A stretch of 64,000 nucleotides of DNA from CATQHS01 sp963422655 (GCA_963422655.1 OY730440.1:2480001-2544000); one strand, 5' to 3'; counted from the first letter of the stretch, positions 1-8,671 are shown. The notes: generated by a model from the letters alone, not told the origin. A program made the numbers and translations.

Positions 1-1419
1 AACGTCTTTCCCAGAAGACCTGAATTCATCATTCCTACCGATCTGTCAGTGGCAGAGAACACTACCGAGGTGGGGGTCTTGGAGGTCAAAGATTCCGGCG
101 ATTACCAGGATATCTTTTGGTCTCTAACCGACGACCGGTTCGAATTGACACCCGTGGATCCCCAGGTGTCCACATCCATGAAGCTGAGTTTCAAGCAGGC
201 CCCGAACTTTGAGAAGCCTGGAGATGCTGACGGTGATGGTGTCTACGAGTTGAAGGTGACTCTCAGCGATGGCAGCGACCACTTCAGTGCCACCAGTACG
301 GTGACTGTGATCGATGTCGCTGAGGCGCCGTCTGCTCCGGGTGAGCCAGCGGTTACCCCTCGAGGTGATACGGAGTTGGTGGTGGAATGGGACGAACCGG
401 CCAACCCGGGTCCGACGATCACCGACTATGACGTCGAGTACCGAGAAGGGCCCACTCGGCTGTGGGTCGATGCCCGCTATTCAGGTAGTCCAGAAAGCGC
501 CACGAGTACGGCTATGACCATCAGTGGGTTGACCCGGCAGACGGACTATGAAGTGAGAGTACAAGCCTACAACGACGAGGGTATAAGTGGCTGGTCCGCA
601 GTCGCTACGGCCACCACCGGCGACGCCATACCGGACCCGGTCGATCCCCCGGATTCGGATTCGACCCCGACCCCGGACTCAGATTCGGATTCGGATTCGG
701 ATTCGACCCCGACCCCGGACTCGGATTCGGATTCGGATTCGGATTCGACCCCGGATTCGGATGCGGATTCGGATGCGGATTCGGTTGTTGACCCGGTCGG
801 TCCTTCGGGTTCGGATTCGGGTTCTTCGGATGGTTCTGCCCGGGTTTGGGTGTCCCGGACGGTTTGGCCGTTCGTGGATGTGGCTGAGGATTCACCGCAC
901 AGGGAAAGTATCGGTGAGTTGACGTCTCTGGGGATCATCAAGGGTAAGACGGCGACGAGCTTTGAGCCGAAAGCCCTTTTGACTCGTGCTCATATCGCTT
1001 CGTTCCTGGCCCGGTTGTGGAGGAAGTCGGGGCAGGATTGTCCGAAGGGTGCCAGTGTCTGGGCCGACGTGGGTGCTTCTTCGGCGCACAGCGGCAACAT
1101 TGATTGTCTGGGTGGTCTCGGTATCGTCACCGGCACTACTGAGATGACCTATGAGCCCTACCGACCGGCGTCTCGTTCGTCTATGGCCTCTTTCTTGGCC
1201 AACATCTGGCGTCAGTCCGGCAACAAGTGTCCGGTGGCCGAGGCGCCGTTGCCTTTCGACGATGTGCCCGGTGATGCTGATTATGCCGATGACGTGAAAT
1301 GCATCTACGACCTTGGCATCACAGCCGGTAAGACAGCCACAAGCTATGATCCTGGTAGTACGGTTACCCGCGAGCAAATGGCCTCATTTCTGGCCCGCCT
1401 CTGGCGTAAATTACGGTGA
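1..1419 (+). CDS. Cell-surface protein, cadherin-like/FN3/Ser-Asp/SLH (5' end outside window)
   Basis: The frame is open to base 1, so this is the C-terminal 472 residues of a larger protein; the first in-frame GTG (position 49) lies inside a domain and is not a credible start. Visible order: a cadherin-like beta domain (about residues 1-108), a fibronectin type III domain (about 110-205, with WDEP and YEVRVQAYN), an Asp/Ser/Thr/Pro linker (about 217-290), then three S-layer-homology repeats (about 293-472), each ending in a variant of the ASFLARLWR motif. In other bacteria SLH triplets bind cell-wall polymers, so this is probably an anchored, exported adhesin or S-layer-associated protein. 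The signal peptide would lie upstream. It is followed by an unrelated NUDIX gene. Confidence 0.85.
   Translation, partial: NVFPRRPEFIIPTDLSVAENTTEVGVLEVKDSGDYQDIFWSLTDDRFELTPVDPQVSTSMKLSFKQAPNFEKPGDADGDGVYELKVTLSDGSDHFSATSTVTVIDVAEAPSAPGEPAVTPRGDTELVVEWDEPANPGPTITDYDVEYREGPTRLWVDARYSGSPESATSTAMTISGLTRQTDYEVRVQAYNDEGISGWSAVATATTGDAIPDPVDPPDSDSTPTPDSDSDSDSDSTPTPDSDSDSDSDSTPDSDADSDADSVVDPVGPSGSDSGSSDGSARVWVSRTVWPFVDVAEDSPHRESIGELTSLGIIKGKTATSFEPKALLTRAHIASFLARLWRKSGQDCPKGASVWADVGASSAHSGNIDCLGGLGIVTGTTEMTYEPYRPASRSSMASFLANIWRQSGNKCPVAEAPLPFDDVPGDADYADDVKCIYDLGITAGKTATSYDPGSTVTREQMASFLARLWRKLR
651..786 (+). repeat. GATTCG hexamer repeat encoding an Asp-Ser stretch
   Basis: Short tandem repeats based on GATTCG, broken by ACCCCGACCCC blocks, encode alternating Asp and Ser with TPTP interruptions. 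They form the linker between the FN3 domain and the SLH repeats. The tract resembles the Sdr-type stalks of Gram-positive adhesins and should be prone to slipped-strand length change in steps of six bases, which keeps the frame. Confidence 0.85.
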
Positions 1420-1485
1420 GCCCGTGATGCGCACTCGTTCGAGCTGACATCAATGACACCGGCGGCGGCTGGCATTGTGGTGGGC

Positions 1486-1516
1486 TCGACAAGTAATCAT
1501 TGGCGCGAGCTACTAT
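1486..1516 (+). promoter_or_regulatory. Possible promoter of a leaderless NUDIX gene
   Basis: TCGACA (1486-1491) resembles a -35 box and TACTAT (1511-1516) a -10 box, separated by 19 bases. Transcription would begin within a few bases of the GTG start at 1526, and no Shine-Dalgarno sequence precedes that GTG, so a leaderless mRNA is plausible. The spacer is longer than usual. Confidence 0.3.
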
Positions 1517-1525
1517 GGTGCCGAC

Positions 1526-2269
1526 GTGAACGGCAAACAGTGGTTTCCTATTGCCGATGAAGTCGATTCGGCTTCCACGCCCCGCCGTCGGGCCGGCGAA
1601 GCCGAAATCTTGCGCTGGGCTGAAGCTCTTGCTGGCATCGCTCGCACCGGTTTGGGGTTTACCGAGAGCCAGTACGAGCGGGAGCGGTTCGAGGAGGTGC
1701 TGGCCGTGGCGGCCGATATCAGGTTCCACAGCCGCGGTGGCATCGATGCCGATCATCAGGTCCAGGAGTGGTTGGACGGGGTCGGCGCCGGGGTGGCCGG
1801 GTACGTCACACCCAAGGTTACGGTGGGAGCTGTCGTTGGTGACGGGCAAGGCCGGTTGCTGCTGGTCCGCCGGGCCGACTTCGGGATCTGGCTCTACCCT
1901 ACCGGGTGGGCCGACGTGGGTTACTCGCCGGCCGAGGTGGTGATCAAGGAGGTGGCCGAGGAGACCGGGATCGAGTGCGAGGTGGTCCGGCCCATCGCCA
2001 TGTTCGACGGGATGAGGCGGGGTTTCACTCGCATCCCGGTGGTGTCGCTGGTGTTTCACTGCCGGATGATCGGTGGTGAGCTCCGTCCCCACCCGCTGGA
2101 GTGCACCGACGTCGGTTTCTTCGCCGAGGACGACCTGCCGGAGCCGACGGCTCAGGCCGACTTGTGGGCCGAGCACGCCTTTCGAGCTATTCGGGGCGAA
2201 GCTGTCGAGGTGTTGTTCGACGCGCCCCGGAACCCGCCATGGCGGGGTGATCGGGGTCTCGGCTCATGA
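1526..2269 (+). CDS. NUDIX hydrolase with N-terminal NUDIX_N_2-type domain
   Basis: Predicted 247-residue pyrophosphohydrolase. Residues about 15-70 (EILRWAEALAGIARTGLGF and following) look like the helical NUDIX_N_2 domain; the hydrolase fold starts near residue 90 (TVGAVVGDGQGRLLLVRR). The NUDIX box reads GYSPAEVVIKEVAEETGIE: the metal-binding EExG glutamates are kept, while the usual Arg is Lys and the first Glu is Tyr, which I recall as common in this subfamily. The substrate cannot be read from sequence; ADP-ribose-like nucleoside diphosphates are typical. GTG at 1526 is preferred over the TTG at 1475 because it begins at the conserved N-terminus. The end overlaps the next gene by 4 nt (ATGA). 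Confidence 0.85.
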   Translation: MNGKQWFPIADEVDSASTPRRRAGEAEILRWAEALAGIARTGLGFTESQYERERFEEVLAVAADIRFHSRGGIDADHQVQEWLDGVGAGVAGYVTPKVTVGAVVGDGQGRLLLVRRADFGIWLYPTGWADVGYSPAEVVIKEVAEETGIECEVVRPIAMFDGMRRGFTRIPVVSLVFHCRMIGGELRPHPLECTDVGFFAEDDLPEPTAQADLWAEHAFRAIRGEAVEVLFDAPRNPPWRGDRGLGS

Positions 2270-3174
2270 CCGGCCAGGGTGCCGCCGTCGAAGCCTCGAT
2301 CTCCGAGGCTGCCGGTTCGGATTCGATCGTCGATTACGGCACTACCCGGGACGGGTTGATCCAACTCCGGCGCCGTTGGCCCGCCCTGGGCCGACCCCGG
2401 GCGGTGGTATACGTGCTCCACGGGATCTCCGAGCACTCGGGTCGGTATGACCATGTGGGCCGGGCCTTGGCCGCCCGGGGTTTCGAGGTGGTAGCGACCG
2501 ATCATCGAGGCCACGGGTCCTCCGGCGGTCGGCGGGCCCATGTGGGCAGGTGGGCGGAGTACCTCGACGACGTCACCGATCAGCTCGGCCAGATCCGCCG
2601 GCTCGGCTTGCCCGTGGTGATGCTGGCCCATTCGATGGGCGGGCTCATCGCCCTCAGCTACTGCGTCGAGGGGCGCCCACCCCCTGATCTACTGGTCACT
2701 TCGGGCCCGGCTCTCGGCTACGGAGGAGGTCCAGCCCGATACCTCGTGCGGATGGTAGGCCCGGCCTTGCGCCGGGTGGCTCCCAACGCCACGGTCAGAT
2801 CCGGGATCGATCCGTGGTTGCTGTCTACCGACCCCGGAGTGGGTGAGAAGCTGGCCGCCGACCCTTTGTGGAACCGGGGCACCACCATCTCGCTCGGCCA
2901 TCGGTTGCTGGAGGCCATGGAGCGCACTCGCCGTGACATCGACCGTCTCTCCGTCCCCACCCTGTGTATCCATGGAGGCGACGATCGTCTCGTACCCATC
3001 GCCTCGTCGGAAATCTTGGCTTCGGTTGCTGGCGCGCAGCGGCGGGTGTACGAGGGGCTACGTCACGAGGTGTTCAATGAGCCGACCGGTCTGGACGTCT
3101 TGGCCGAAGTGATCGACTGGATCGACACCGAACTGACCCGGGCCGAGACTGGCTCGGAGATGGGGACCGGGTAG
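2266..3174 (+). CDS. Alpha/beta hydrolase, monoacylglycerol-lipase-like (S33/Hydrolase_4)
   Basis: 302-residue serine hydrolase. It has the HGISEHSGRY oxyanion-region motif, DHRGHGSSGG after strand 4, the nucleophile elbow AHSMGG (Ser about residue 127), an Asp in GGDDRLVP and a C-terminal catalytic His (GLRHEVFNEP). This set is typical of monoglyceride lipases and lysophospholipases; the actual ester substrate is unknown. No signal peptide is visible, so it is probably cytoplasmic. It is translationally coupled to the NUDIX gene by ATGA. Its TAG stop directly abuts the TAG of the convergent PAC2 gene, leaving no intergenic base. Confidence 0.85.
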   Translation: MTGQGAAVEASISEAAGSDSIVDYGTTRDGLIQLRRRWPALGRPRAVVYVLHGISEHSGRYDHVGRALAARGFEVVATDHRGHGSSGGRRAHVGRWAEYLDDVTDQLGQIRRLGLPVVMLAHSMGGLIALSYCVEGRPPPDLLVTSGPALGYGGGPARYLVRMVGPALRRVAPNATVRSGIDPWLLSTDPGVGEKLAADPLWNRGTTISLGHRLLEAMERTRRDIDRLSVPTLCIHGGDDRLVPIASSEILASVAGAQRRVYEGLRHEVFNEPTGLDVLAEVIDWIDTELTRAETGSEMGTG

Positions 3175-4089
3175 CTAACCGCCCCGCTTGTTGTCGCGCA
3201 AGAACCGTTCCACTTCGGCTACCAGGGTCTCGGGGTCGTCGTTGAGACCCTGGCCTCGATTCTCGTCCCAGGCCCGTTCGAGACCGGCAACGTATTCGGC
3301 CGTCTCGCCGTCCTCGGCCACGAGCCGGTTGACCTCGCCTTCGTAGGTTGCCACTGACTGCTCGAGATCGGTGAAACGGATGCCGATCTCGGTCATGACA
3401 CAGACCCGCTCTACCAGAGCCAGCGCTGCCTTGGGTGATGGAGCCGCGGGCACGTAGGAAGGCACTGCCGACCACAGCGACACGGTTGGGAATCCGGCGT
3501 CCCGGCAGGCCGTCGACAACACCCCAACGATTCCTGTAGGGCCCTCGTATGTGGACGGCGAGAAGTTCAGCTCCACCCGGAGCCGGTCGTCGTCAGTGGT
3601 ACCGAATACCTCGATGGGCCGGCTGTGGGGAACCTCGGCCAGCAACGCTCCCAGAGTGACGATACGGACGACTCCGAGAGCCCGGGCCGTGGCTATGACC
3701 TGTTCGCTGAATGTACGCCACCGCAACTGAGGCTCGATGCCGATGAGCACCACGATGTCATGATCGGCATCCGATACTGAAGCGGCCCGAAAGACGTTGG
3801 TGGGCCAGATCAATGATCGGATGCGATTCTCATCGAGGCGGACCTGGGGCCGAGTGGCGGTGAAATCGAAGAACGGTTCGGGGTCGATCTCAGCGGTTAC
3901 CTCCGCTTTCAACCGGTCGGCGAAGTGTCGGGCCGCGGTGGTGGCCGCGTCGCCGGCGTCGTTCCAGCCCTCGAAGGCCGCGATCAGGATCGGGTGCCGG
4001 AGGTCGGGGATCGGTCCGGTCCAGCAGACGAACCCATCGCCAGCATGCGAAGGAATGGACACCGGCCCCAACGCTATCGTCCCGGTCAC
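3175..4089 (-). CDS. PAC2 family protein (proteasome-assembly-chaperone-like)
   Basis: 304 residues with the PAC2 hallmark IAAFEGWNDAGDAATTAARH near residue 35. The family is widespread in Actinobacteria and is named after archaeal/eukaryotic proteasome assembly chaperones, but the bacterial role is not settled. The start is GTG at 4089, one base after the stop of the upstream acetoacetyl-CoA synthetase, so it is the last gene of a GNAT-synthetase-PAC2 run. Confidence 0.85.
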   Translation of the reverse strand: MTGTIALGPVSIPSHAGDGFVCWTGPIPDLRHPILIAAFEGWNDAGDAATTAARHFADRLKAEVTAEIDPEPFFDFTATRPQVRLDENRIRSLIWPTNVFRAASVSDADHDIVVLIGIEPQLRWRTFSEQVIATARALGVVRIVTLGALLAEVPHSRPIEVFGTTDDDRLRVELNFSPSTYEGPTGIVGVLSTACRDAGFPTVSLWSAVPSYVPAAPSPKAALALVERVCVMTEIGIRFTDLEQSVATYEGEVNRLVAEDGETAEYVAGLERAWDENRGQGLNDDPETLVAEVERFLRDNKRGG

Positions 4090-4090
4090 C

Positions 4091-6025
4091 TCACCGGCTC
4101 AGCTCGGGACGATCCCGGAAATGATCGAGGGCTTCGGGGTTGGCCAGTGCCTCGGTGTTGGTCACGGGGCGGCCATGGACTACGTCGCGTACGGCCAACT
4201 CGGTCATCTTGCCCGAACGGGTACGGGGAATGTCAGCCACGGCGGCGATGACAGCCGGCACGTGGCGGGGGCTCGACTCGGTGCGGATCCGGTGCCTGAT
4301 CTCGGCTCGGAGTCGAGCGTCGAGCTGATAGCCCTCGGCCATCCGTACGAACAGCACGATGCGGGTGTCGCGGTTCCATTGCTGGCCGATGGCGACGCTT
4401 TCGGCGATTTCTGGCATGGCGTCGACCCGCCGATAGATCTCGGCTGTGCCGATGCGAGCTCCGCCCCCGTTGAGGGTGGCGTCGGACCGGCCCGAGATCA
4501 CGAACCCGCCGTGAGGGGTGCGGGCCGCGAAGTCGCCGTGATGCCAGACCCCGTCGAAGCGATCGAAGTAGGTGGCCCGGTAGCGGGCGTCTCCGGGATC
4601 GTCCCAGAACCTCAGCGGCATCGACGGGAAGGAGCTCCGGCAGATCAGCTCACCCTCGGTCCCGATGTCGAGGGTCCGGCCGGCATCGTCGACGACGTCG
4701 ATGGCCATACCCAGCACCGGTCGCTGGATCTCGCCCCGGTACACCGGCCCGGTAGGGTCGCCGCCGACCAGACAACCGCACAGGTCGGTCCCGCCCGAGA
4801 TGGAAGCCAGATGGACATCGGCCTTCACGTTGTCGTAGACCCAGTCGAATCCTTCCGGTGCCAGTGTCGATCCGGTCGAGGTGATGGTACGTAGCGACGA
4901 CAAGTCGTGGGTGTCGATGGGGCGGATCCCAGCCTGACCGCAGGTGTCGATGAACTTTGCCGATGTACCGAACAACGTGATCCGGGTCTCGTCGATGAGA
5001 TCGAACATCGCGTCGATGTCGGGGTGGGTCGGCGAGCCGTCGTAGAGCACGACGGCAGCCCCGCTGGCCAGTCCCGAAACCAGCCAGTTCCACATCATCC
5101 ATCCCGTCGTCGTGAAGTAGAATATCCGGTCGCCCGGTTTCACGTCGCAGTGGAGCTGATGTTCAACTGCGTGCTTCAACAGCACGCCCCCGGTCCGGTG
5201 CACGATGCATTTGGGTCGGCCGGTCGTGCCCGACGAGTACAGCACGTACCAGGGATGGTCGAAACCAAGCGACCGGAGTTGCATAGGCCCACCCTCGTAG
5301 CCGTCGAGCCAGCCCGGCTCCACCCGCACCGTGCGCCGCAACGACGCCAAGCCGGCGGTGATGGAACCGAGGCGTCCCAGACAATCATGACGCCGACCCC
5401 CGTAGTTGTAGTGAGGGGCGGCGAAGAGCACGACCGGTTCGATCTGGCCGAAGCGGTCGAGCACACCGTCGACCCCGAAGTCGGGGGAGGTGGAGCTGAA
5501 CACTGCCCCCAGACCGGCTGCGGCCAGCATAATGGCACAGGTCTCGGGCCGGTTGGGCATCCAGGCTGCTACCCGGTCCCCCTCGGTGACCCCGGTTTCG
5601 ATCAGCAATTTCTGGATTCTGGCCGTCATGTCGTGCAGCTCGGCTCGAGTGAGGGTGGCGCTGGCGCCGTCCTCGTCTCGATACAGCAGGGCCAGGTCTT
5701 CGGACGGGTCGCCGAGCAGGTTGTCGGCCACGTTCAGAGTGGCGTCGGGCAGGAACCGGGTCCGGCGGAGCTCTTGGTCACCGGCAACTAATCGCCGGCC
5801 CCGGTGGCCCCTGATCCCGCAGAAATCCCAGGCCGCGGCCCAGAACCGGTCGGGATGCTCCAGCGACCAGCGGTGCAGGCTCGAGTAGCCCTCCGGATGG
5901 TCACCTCCGGCTCCGCCGTAGAGATCGCGCCGATAGGACTGGAAGCGGCAAAGATTGGTGGCATCCACCCGATCGGGTGATGGTCTCCACAACGGGCCGG
6001 AGGTTGACGACGGCTCGGGGGTCAC
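4091..6025 (-). CDS. Acetoacetyl-CoA synthetase (acetoacetate-CoA ligase)
   Basis: 644-residue ANL-superfamily adenylate-forming enzyme that activates acetoacetate to acetoacetyl-CoA, linking ketone bodies and PHB-type metabolism to CoA thioesters. Visible: an N-terminal cap with FWAAAWDFCGIRG, the P-loop-like YSSGTTGRPKCIVHRTGG, the A8 hinge region GRSDATLNGGGARIGTAEIY (typical of this subfamily) and the C-terminal SGKMTELAV lysine motif. The open frame extends further upstream but overlaps the GNAT gene. The GTG at 6025 makes a GTGA overlap with the GNAT stop and gives a family-like length (about 650), so I place the start there. Confidence 0.9.
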   Translation of the reverse strand: MTPEPSSTSGPLWRPSPDRVDATNLCRFQSYRRDLYGGAGGDHPEGYSSLHRWSLEHPDRFWAAAWDFCGIRGHRGRRLVAGDQELRRTRFLPDATLNVADNLLGDPSEDLALLYRDEDGASATLTRAELHDMTARIQKLLIETGVTEGDRVAAWMPNRPETCAIMLAAAGLGAVFSSTSPDFGVDGVLDRFGQIEPVVLFAAPHYNYGGRRHDCLGRLGSITAGLASLRRTVRVEPGWLDGYEGGPMQLRSLGFDHPWYVLYSSGTTGRPKCIVHRTGGVLLKHAVEHQLHCDVKPGDRIFYFTTTGWMMWNWLVSGLASGAAVVLYDGSPTHPDIDAMFDLIDETRITLFGTSAKFIDTCGQAGIRPIDTHDLSSLRTITSTGSTLAPEGFDWVYDNVKADVHLASISGGTDLCGCLVGGDPTGPVYRGEIQRPVLGMAIDVVDDAGRTLDIGTEGELICRSSFPSMPLRFWDDPGDARYRATYFDRFDGVWHHGDFAARTPHGGFVISGRSDATLNGGGARIGTAEIYRRVDAMPEIAESVAIGQQWNRDTRIVLFVRMAEGYQLDARLRAEIRHRIRTESSPRHVPAVIAAVADIPRTRSGKMTELAVRDVVHGRPVTNTEALANPEALDHFRDRPELSR

Positions 6026-6450
6026 AGCCAGTAGCGGTAGACGTTGGATTCCCGCAGCTCGAAACCCAACTGCTGGTAGAGACGGTTGGCGGCGGTGCGT
6101 GATGGCCGCGAGGTCAGGTCGGTGCTGGTGGCGCCAGCGGCCCGGGCCATCTCCAGAGCGGCTCGGTTGAGCTCGAGTCCCACCCCTTGTCCCCGAGCCC
6201 TCTCGTCCACCACCACGTCTTCGATGCGGGTCCGGATGCCGGTGGGGATCCGGAAGCTGACCAGGGTGAGAGACCCGACGATCCCGGTCTCGGCCCGGGC
6301 TATCAGCAGTGCCGTGGCCGGTGAGGTCACGATCTGGTGGAGCTGGTTCCGGCCCGGCGGCGGTTTCGACGCCGAGAGCTGAGGTATGAGCCGAGCCATG
6401 GCCTCGACCAGTTCGTCGGTTACCTCGGTGCATTCGGTGATGGTGAGCAT
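6022..6450 (-). CDS. GNAT family N-acetyltransferase
   Basis: 142-residue acetyl-CoA-dependent acetyltransferase. It carries the acetyl-CoA pyrophosphate-binding segment VVVDERARGQGVGLELNRAA (about residues 79-98) and the C-terminal ANRLYQQLGF motif. The substrate is unknown. The ATG at 6450 is preferred over an upstream start because GAGG lies 6 bases before it. The stop overlaps the start of the acetoacetyl-CoA synthetase (GTGA), so the two are probably coupled; acetylation control of acyl-CoA synthetases is known in Actinobacteria, which makes a regulatory link possible but unproven. Confidence 0.85.
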   Translation of the reverse strand: MLTITECTEVTDELVEAMARLIPQLSASKPPPGRNQLHQIVTSPATALLIARAETGIVGSLTLVSFRIPTGIRTRIEDVVVDERARGQGVGLELNRAALEMARAAGATSTDLTSRPSRTAANRLYQQLGFELRESNVYRYWL

Positions 6451-6508
6451 GGTTCCTCGGTGGGCCGGACATTCCAACCGAACATTAGCGGTGGCCGAGG
6501 CCGGGTCC

Positions 6509-6565
6509 CGGAGTTATCTGTTCGGCCCGGAGTTATCTGTTCGGCCCGGAGTTATCTGTTCGGCC
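6509..6565. repeat. Three perfect 19-bp tandem repeats over the 3' end of the dehydrogenase gene
   Basis: The unit CGGAGTTATCTGTTCGGCC occurs three times head to tail (6509-6527, 6528-6546, 6547-6565). The sugar-dehydrogenase-like gene reads into the array from the right and stops within it (TAA at 6533-6535). Because 19 is not a multiple of 3, each unit changes the frame, so the last residues (GRTDNSGPNR) come from the repeat itself. Confidence 0.9.
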
Positions 6566-7792
6566 CGGCGCTATCCGGGCCACTGGTCCGCTCAGCGACA
6601 GGGTATAGAGTTCGCCGTGCGCATCCCGACCGAATGCGACGAGATCGCCACCGGGTGCCTCTACGCCCAGGTCACGGAACGAGACGACGCCCCCGACTGT
6701 CGACACGGCCCAGATGCGCGAGGTGCACCAGTCACCGAAAACGTAGGCGCCGCCCAGGTCGTTGATGGCCGACCCCCGGTACACGTAGCCTCCGGTCACG
6801 CTGCATCCCTGATCCCGCCCGTATGCCCATACCGGGTCGACGTGGCCGGGGGGCCGGTCGCCGGTGAAGGGGTGCAGCCCCTCTCGCAGTCGCCATCCCA
6901 AATTGGCGCCTGCTCCCGCACCGTTGGCAGCCAGCAGCAGGGTGACCTCCTCATAAGCGCCTTGGCCCACGTCGGCCACCCACAGGTCACCGGTGAGGGG
7001 ATCGAAGGAGAACCGCCACGGGTTGCGGACACCGGTGAGGAAGATCTCGGGTCGGCCCTCGGCGCCATCGCTGAAGGGATTGCCGGGAGGGATGGCGTAG
7101 GGCTCACCGGCTTCGGGGGTCGGGTCGATGCGCAGGATGGCGCCCAGCCATGAGAACGGGTCCTGGCCAGCGTCGAGCGGGTCACCACCGGATCCACCGT
7201 CACCGAAGCCGATGTAGAGACGGCCGTCGGGGCCGATCCGTAACCCGCCTCCGTTGTGGTTGGAGAAGGGCTGCTCTTGGACCAGGATGGTTCGGCGCCG
7301 GCCGCTCAGGCCGACGCCGGAACGTTCGAAGGCTTCGACGTGGGTGTGACCGTCGAGGTCGGTGTAGTCGAGGTAGAGCCAGTTCTCGGTCACTGCCATG
7401 CCGAGCAGGCCTCGTTCGCTGTCGGTGGTGGTTTCGGCGCTGATGTCGAGGATGGTCTCTGCCACGACGCCCTGGTCGAGGTCGATCCGCAGCACCCGAC
7501 CGGATCGCTCGGCCAGCCATACCAGGTCGTCTCCGGGGGCTACGGCCATGTCGATGGGCTCGTCGAGGGTCACGATCACCTCGGCGTCGATCTCGACCGC
7601 ACCGAGATCTGCCGCACCGAGATCTGCCGCACCGAGATCTGCCGCACCGAGATCACCGGTGACGAGGGCGGACGCTGAAGTCTCCGGACGGTTCGAATCG
7701 TCGCTGGCGCAGTCGGCGGTTGCGATGGCTACAGTCAGGACTGCTGCGGCCGAGAAGGCGAAAGGCCGCAAGGCCGGGCTGGGTCGGGTCAA
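6533..7792 (-). CDS. Secreted PQQ-dependent sugar dehydrogenase-like (GDH/sorbosone dehydrogenase family) protein
   Basis: 419 residues. A hydrophobic N-terminus (residues about 8-27) followed by Cys28 suggests export, perhaps as a lipoprotein, although TADC is a poor lipobox. The mature part is a soluble-glucose-dehydrogenase-type six-bladed propeller: GLLGMAV, SNHNGGGLRIGPDG (the HNGG catalytic/PQQ region), GFGDGGSGGDP (Ca-binding type) and GVRNPWRFSFDP. It would oxidise aldose or a related sugar outside the membrane with PQQ, but cofactor and substrate are inferred from the family. The TTG at 7792 overlaps the tesB stop (TTGA) and starts exactly at the signal sequence, so I prefer it to the longer open frame. 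Confidence 0.8.
   Translation of the reverse strand: MTRPSPALRPFAFSAAAVLTVAIATADCASDDSNRPETSASALVTGDLGAADLGAADLGAADLGAVEIDAEVIVTLDEPIDMAVAPGDDLVWLAERSGRVLRIDLDQGVVAETILDISAETTTDSERGLLGMAVTENWLYLDYTDLDGHTHVEAFERSGVGLSGRRRTILVQEQPFSNHNGGGLRIGPDGRLYIGFGDGGSGGDPLDAGQDPFSWLGAILRIDPTPEAGEPYAIPPGNPFSDGAEGRPEIFLTGVRNPWRFSFDPLTGDLWVADVGQGAYEEVTLLLAANGAGAGANLGWRLREGLHPFTGDRPPGHVDPVWAYGRDQGCSVTGGYVYRGSAINDLGGAYVFGDWCTSRIWAVSTVGGVVSFRDLGVEAPGGDLVAFGRDAHGELYTLSLSGPVARIAPGRTDNSGPNR
7596..7654. repeat. 15-bp tandem repeat (4 units) in the dehydrogenase N-terminal linker
   Basis: Four units of GCCGCACCGAGATCT (first and last slightly different) encode, on the minus strand, repeated ADLGA pentapeptides just after the signal sequence. 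Copy-number changes keep the frame, so the linker length could vary between strains. Confidence 0.9.
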
Positions 7793-8616
7793 CCGATCCT
7801 CCGGATCAAGCCCTCCTGCACCACTGAAGCCACCAAGTGGCCGTCCCTGGTGAATACCCGGCCCATGGCCAGCCCTCGAGCCCCGGTGGCAGCCGGTGTG
7901 TGCTGGTCGTAAAGCAGCCATTCGTCGGCTCGAAACGGCCCGTGGAACCACATGGCGTGATCGAGGCTGGCCATCATGATGTCGGTATCGAGCACGCTGG
8001 TGCCGTGGGGCAACAGCGTGGTGTCGAGCAGGGTCAGGTCGCTGGCGTAGGTGAGCAGGCAGGTATGCAGCACCGGGTCGTCGGGGAGAGTACCGTTGGC
8101 TCGCATCCATACCTGCTGGGTAGGAGGCAACGACTGGGTGCGGCCGAGGGGGCCGGCGGTCACGTAGCGGATGTCGAGGGCGGCATGTATCCCCTCGTCT
8201 CGGGGCCGATCCGAAAGAAGGTCGGGATCGGGCGCAGCCGGCATGGGGTCGAGGTGCTGGTAGCCGTCTTCGGGGAGGTGGAACGAGGCTGCCAACTGGA
8301 AGATGGCCCGGCCGTGCTGGATGGCGATGACCCGCCGGGTGGTGAACGATTTCCCGTCCCGGATGCGGTCGACCTCATAGAGGATGGGAGCCTTCGGATC
8401 ACCGGGCCGCAGGAAATAGGCGTGCAGCGAGTGCACCGCACCCTGCTCGACGGTACGGGCCGCAGCAACCAGAGCCTGCCCGGCCACTTGGCCTCCGAAC
8501 ACCCGGATGCGGTTCTCGTCCGAAGTAGTACCCCGGAAGATGTTGACCTCGATGGATTCGAGGTCGAGGACCCGAACCACTGCGTCGAGGGCACTCTGAT
8601 TGCGGGTATCGAGCAT
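7789..8616 (-). CDS. tesB: Acyl-CoA thioesterase II
   Basis: 275-residue double-hotdog thioesterase that hydrolyses medium- and long-chain acyl-CoAs to free acid and CoA. Characteristic segments are FRGTTSDENRIRVFGGQVAGQAL (split here as FRGTTSDENR and FGGQVAGQAL, about residues 28-50), VHSLHAYFLRPGDP, and the C-terminal LASLDHAMWFH-type motif seen here as MASLDHAMWFHGPF followed by DEWLLYDQ. Length fits the family (about 285). The ATG at 8616 is the start. It is the first gene of the leftward run; its stop overlaps the dehydrogenase start. Confidence 0.92.
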   Translation of the reverse strand: MLDTRNQSALDAVVRVLDLESIEVNIFRGTTSDENRIRVFGGQVAGQALVAAARTVEQGAVHSLHAYFLRPGDPKAPILYEVDRIRDGKSFTTRRVIAIQHGRAIFQLAASFHLPEDGYQHLDPMPAAPDPDLLSDRPRDEGIHAALDIRYVTAGPLGRTQSLPPTQQVWMRANGTLPDDPVLHTCLLTYASDLTLLDTTLLPHGTSVLDTDIMMASLDHAMWFHGPFRADEWLLYDQHTPAATGARGLAMGRVFTRDGHLVASVVQEGLIRRIG

Positions 8617-8671
8617 CAGACCATCATGCCGGAATCGCCTGGTTCAGCGGCGCCGGTAGCCTCTGGAGCTG

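Noticed and set aside
6023..6472. N-terminal extension of about 149 residues on the acetoacetyl-CoA synthetase.
   Set aside because: The extension is low-complexity His/Arg-rich and overlaps the GNAT gene in another frame; the GTGA start at 6025 gives the normal family length.
6509..6565. CRISPR-like array.
   Set aside because: The 19-bp units are contiguous with no spacers, only three copies, and no cas genes are present.
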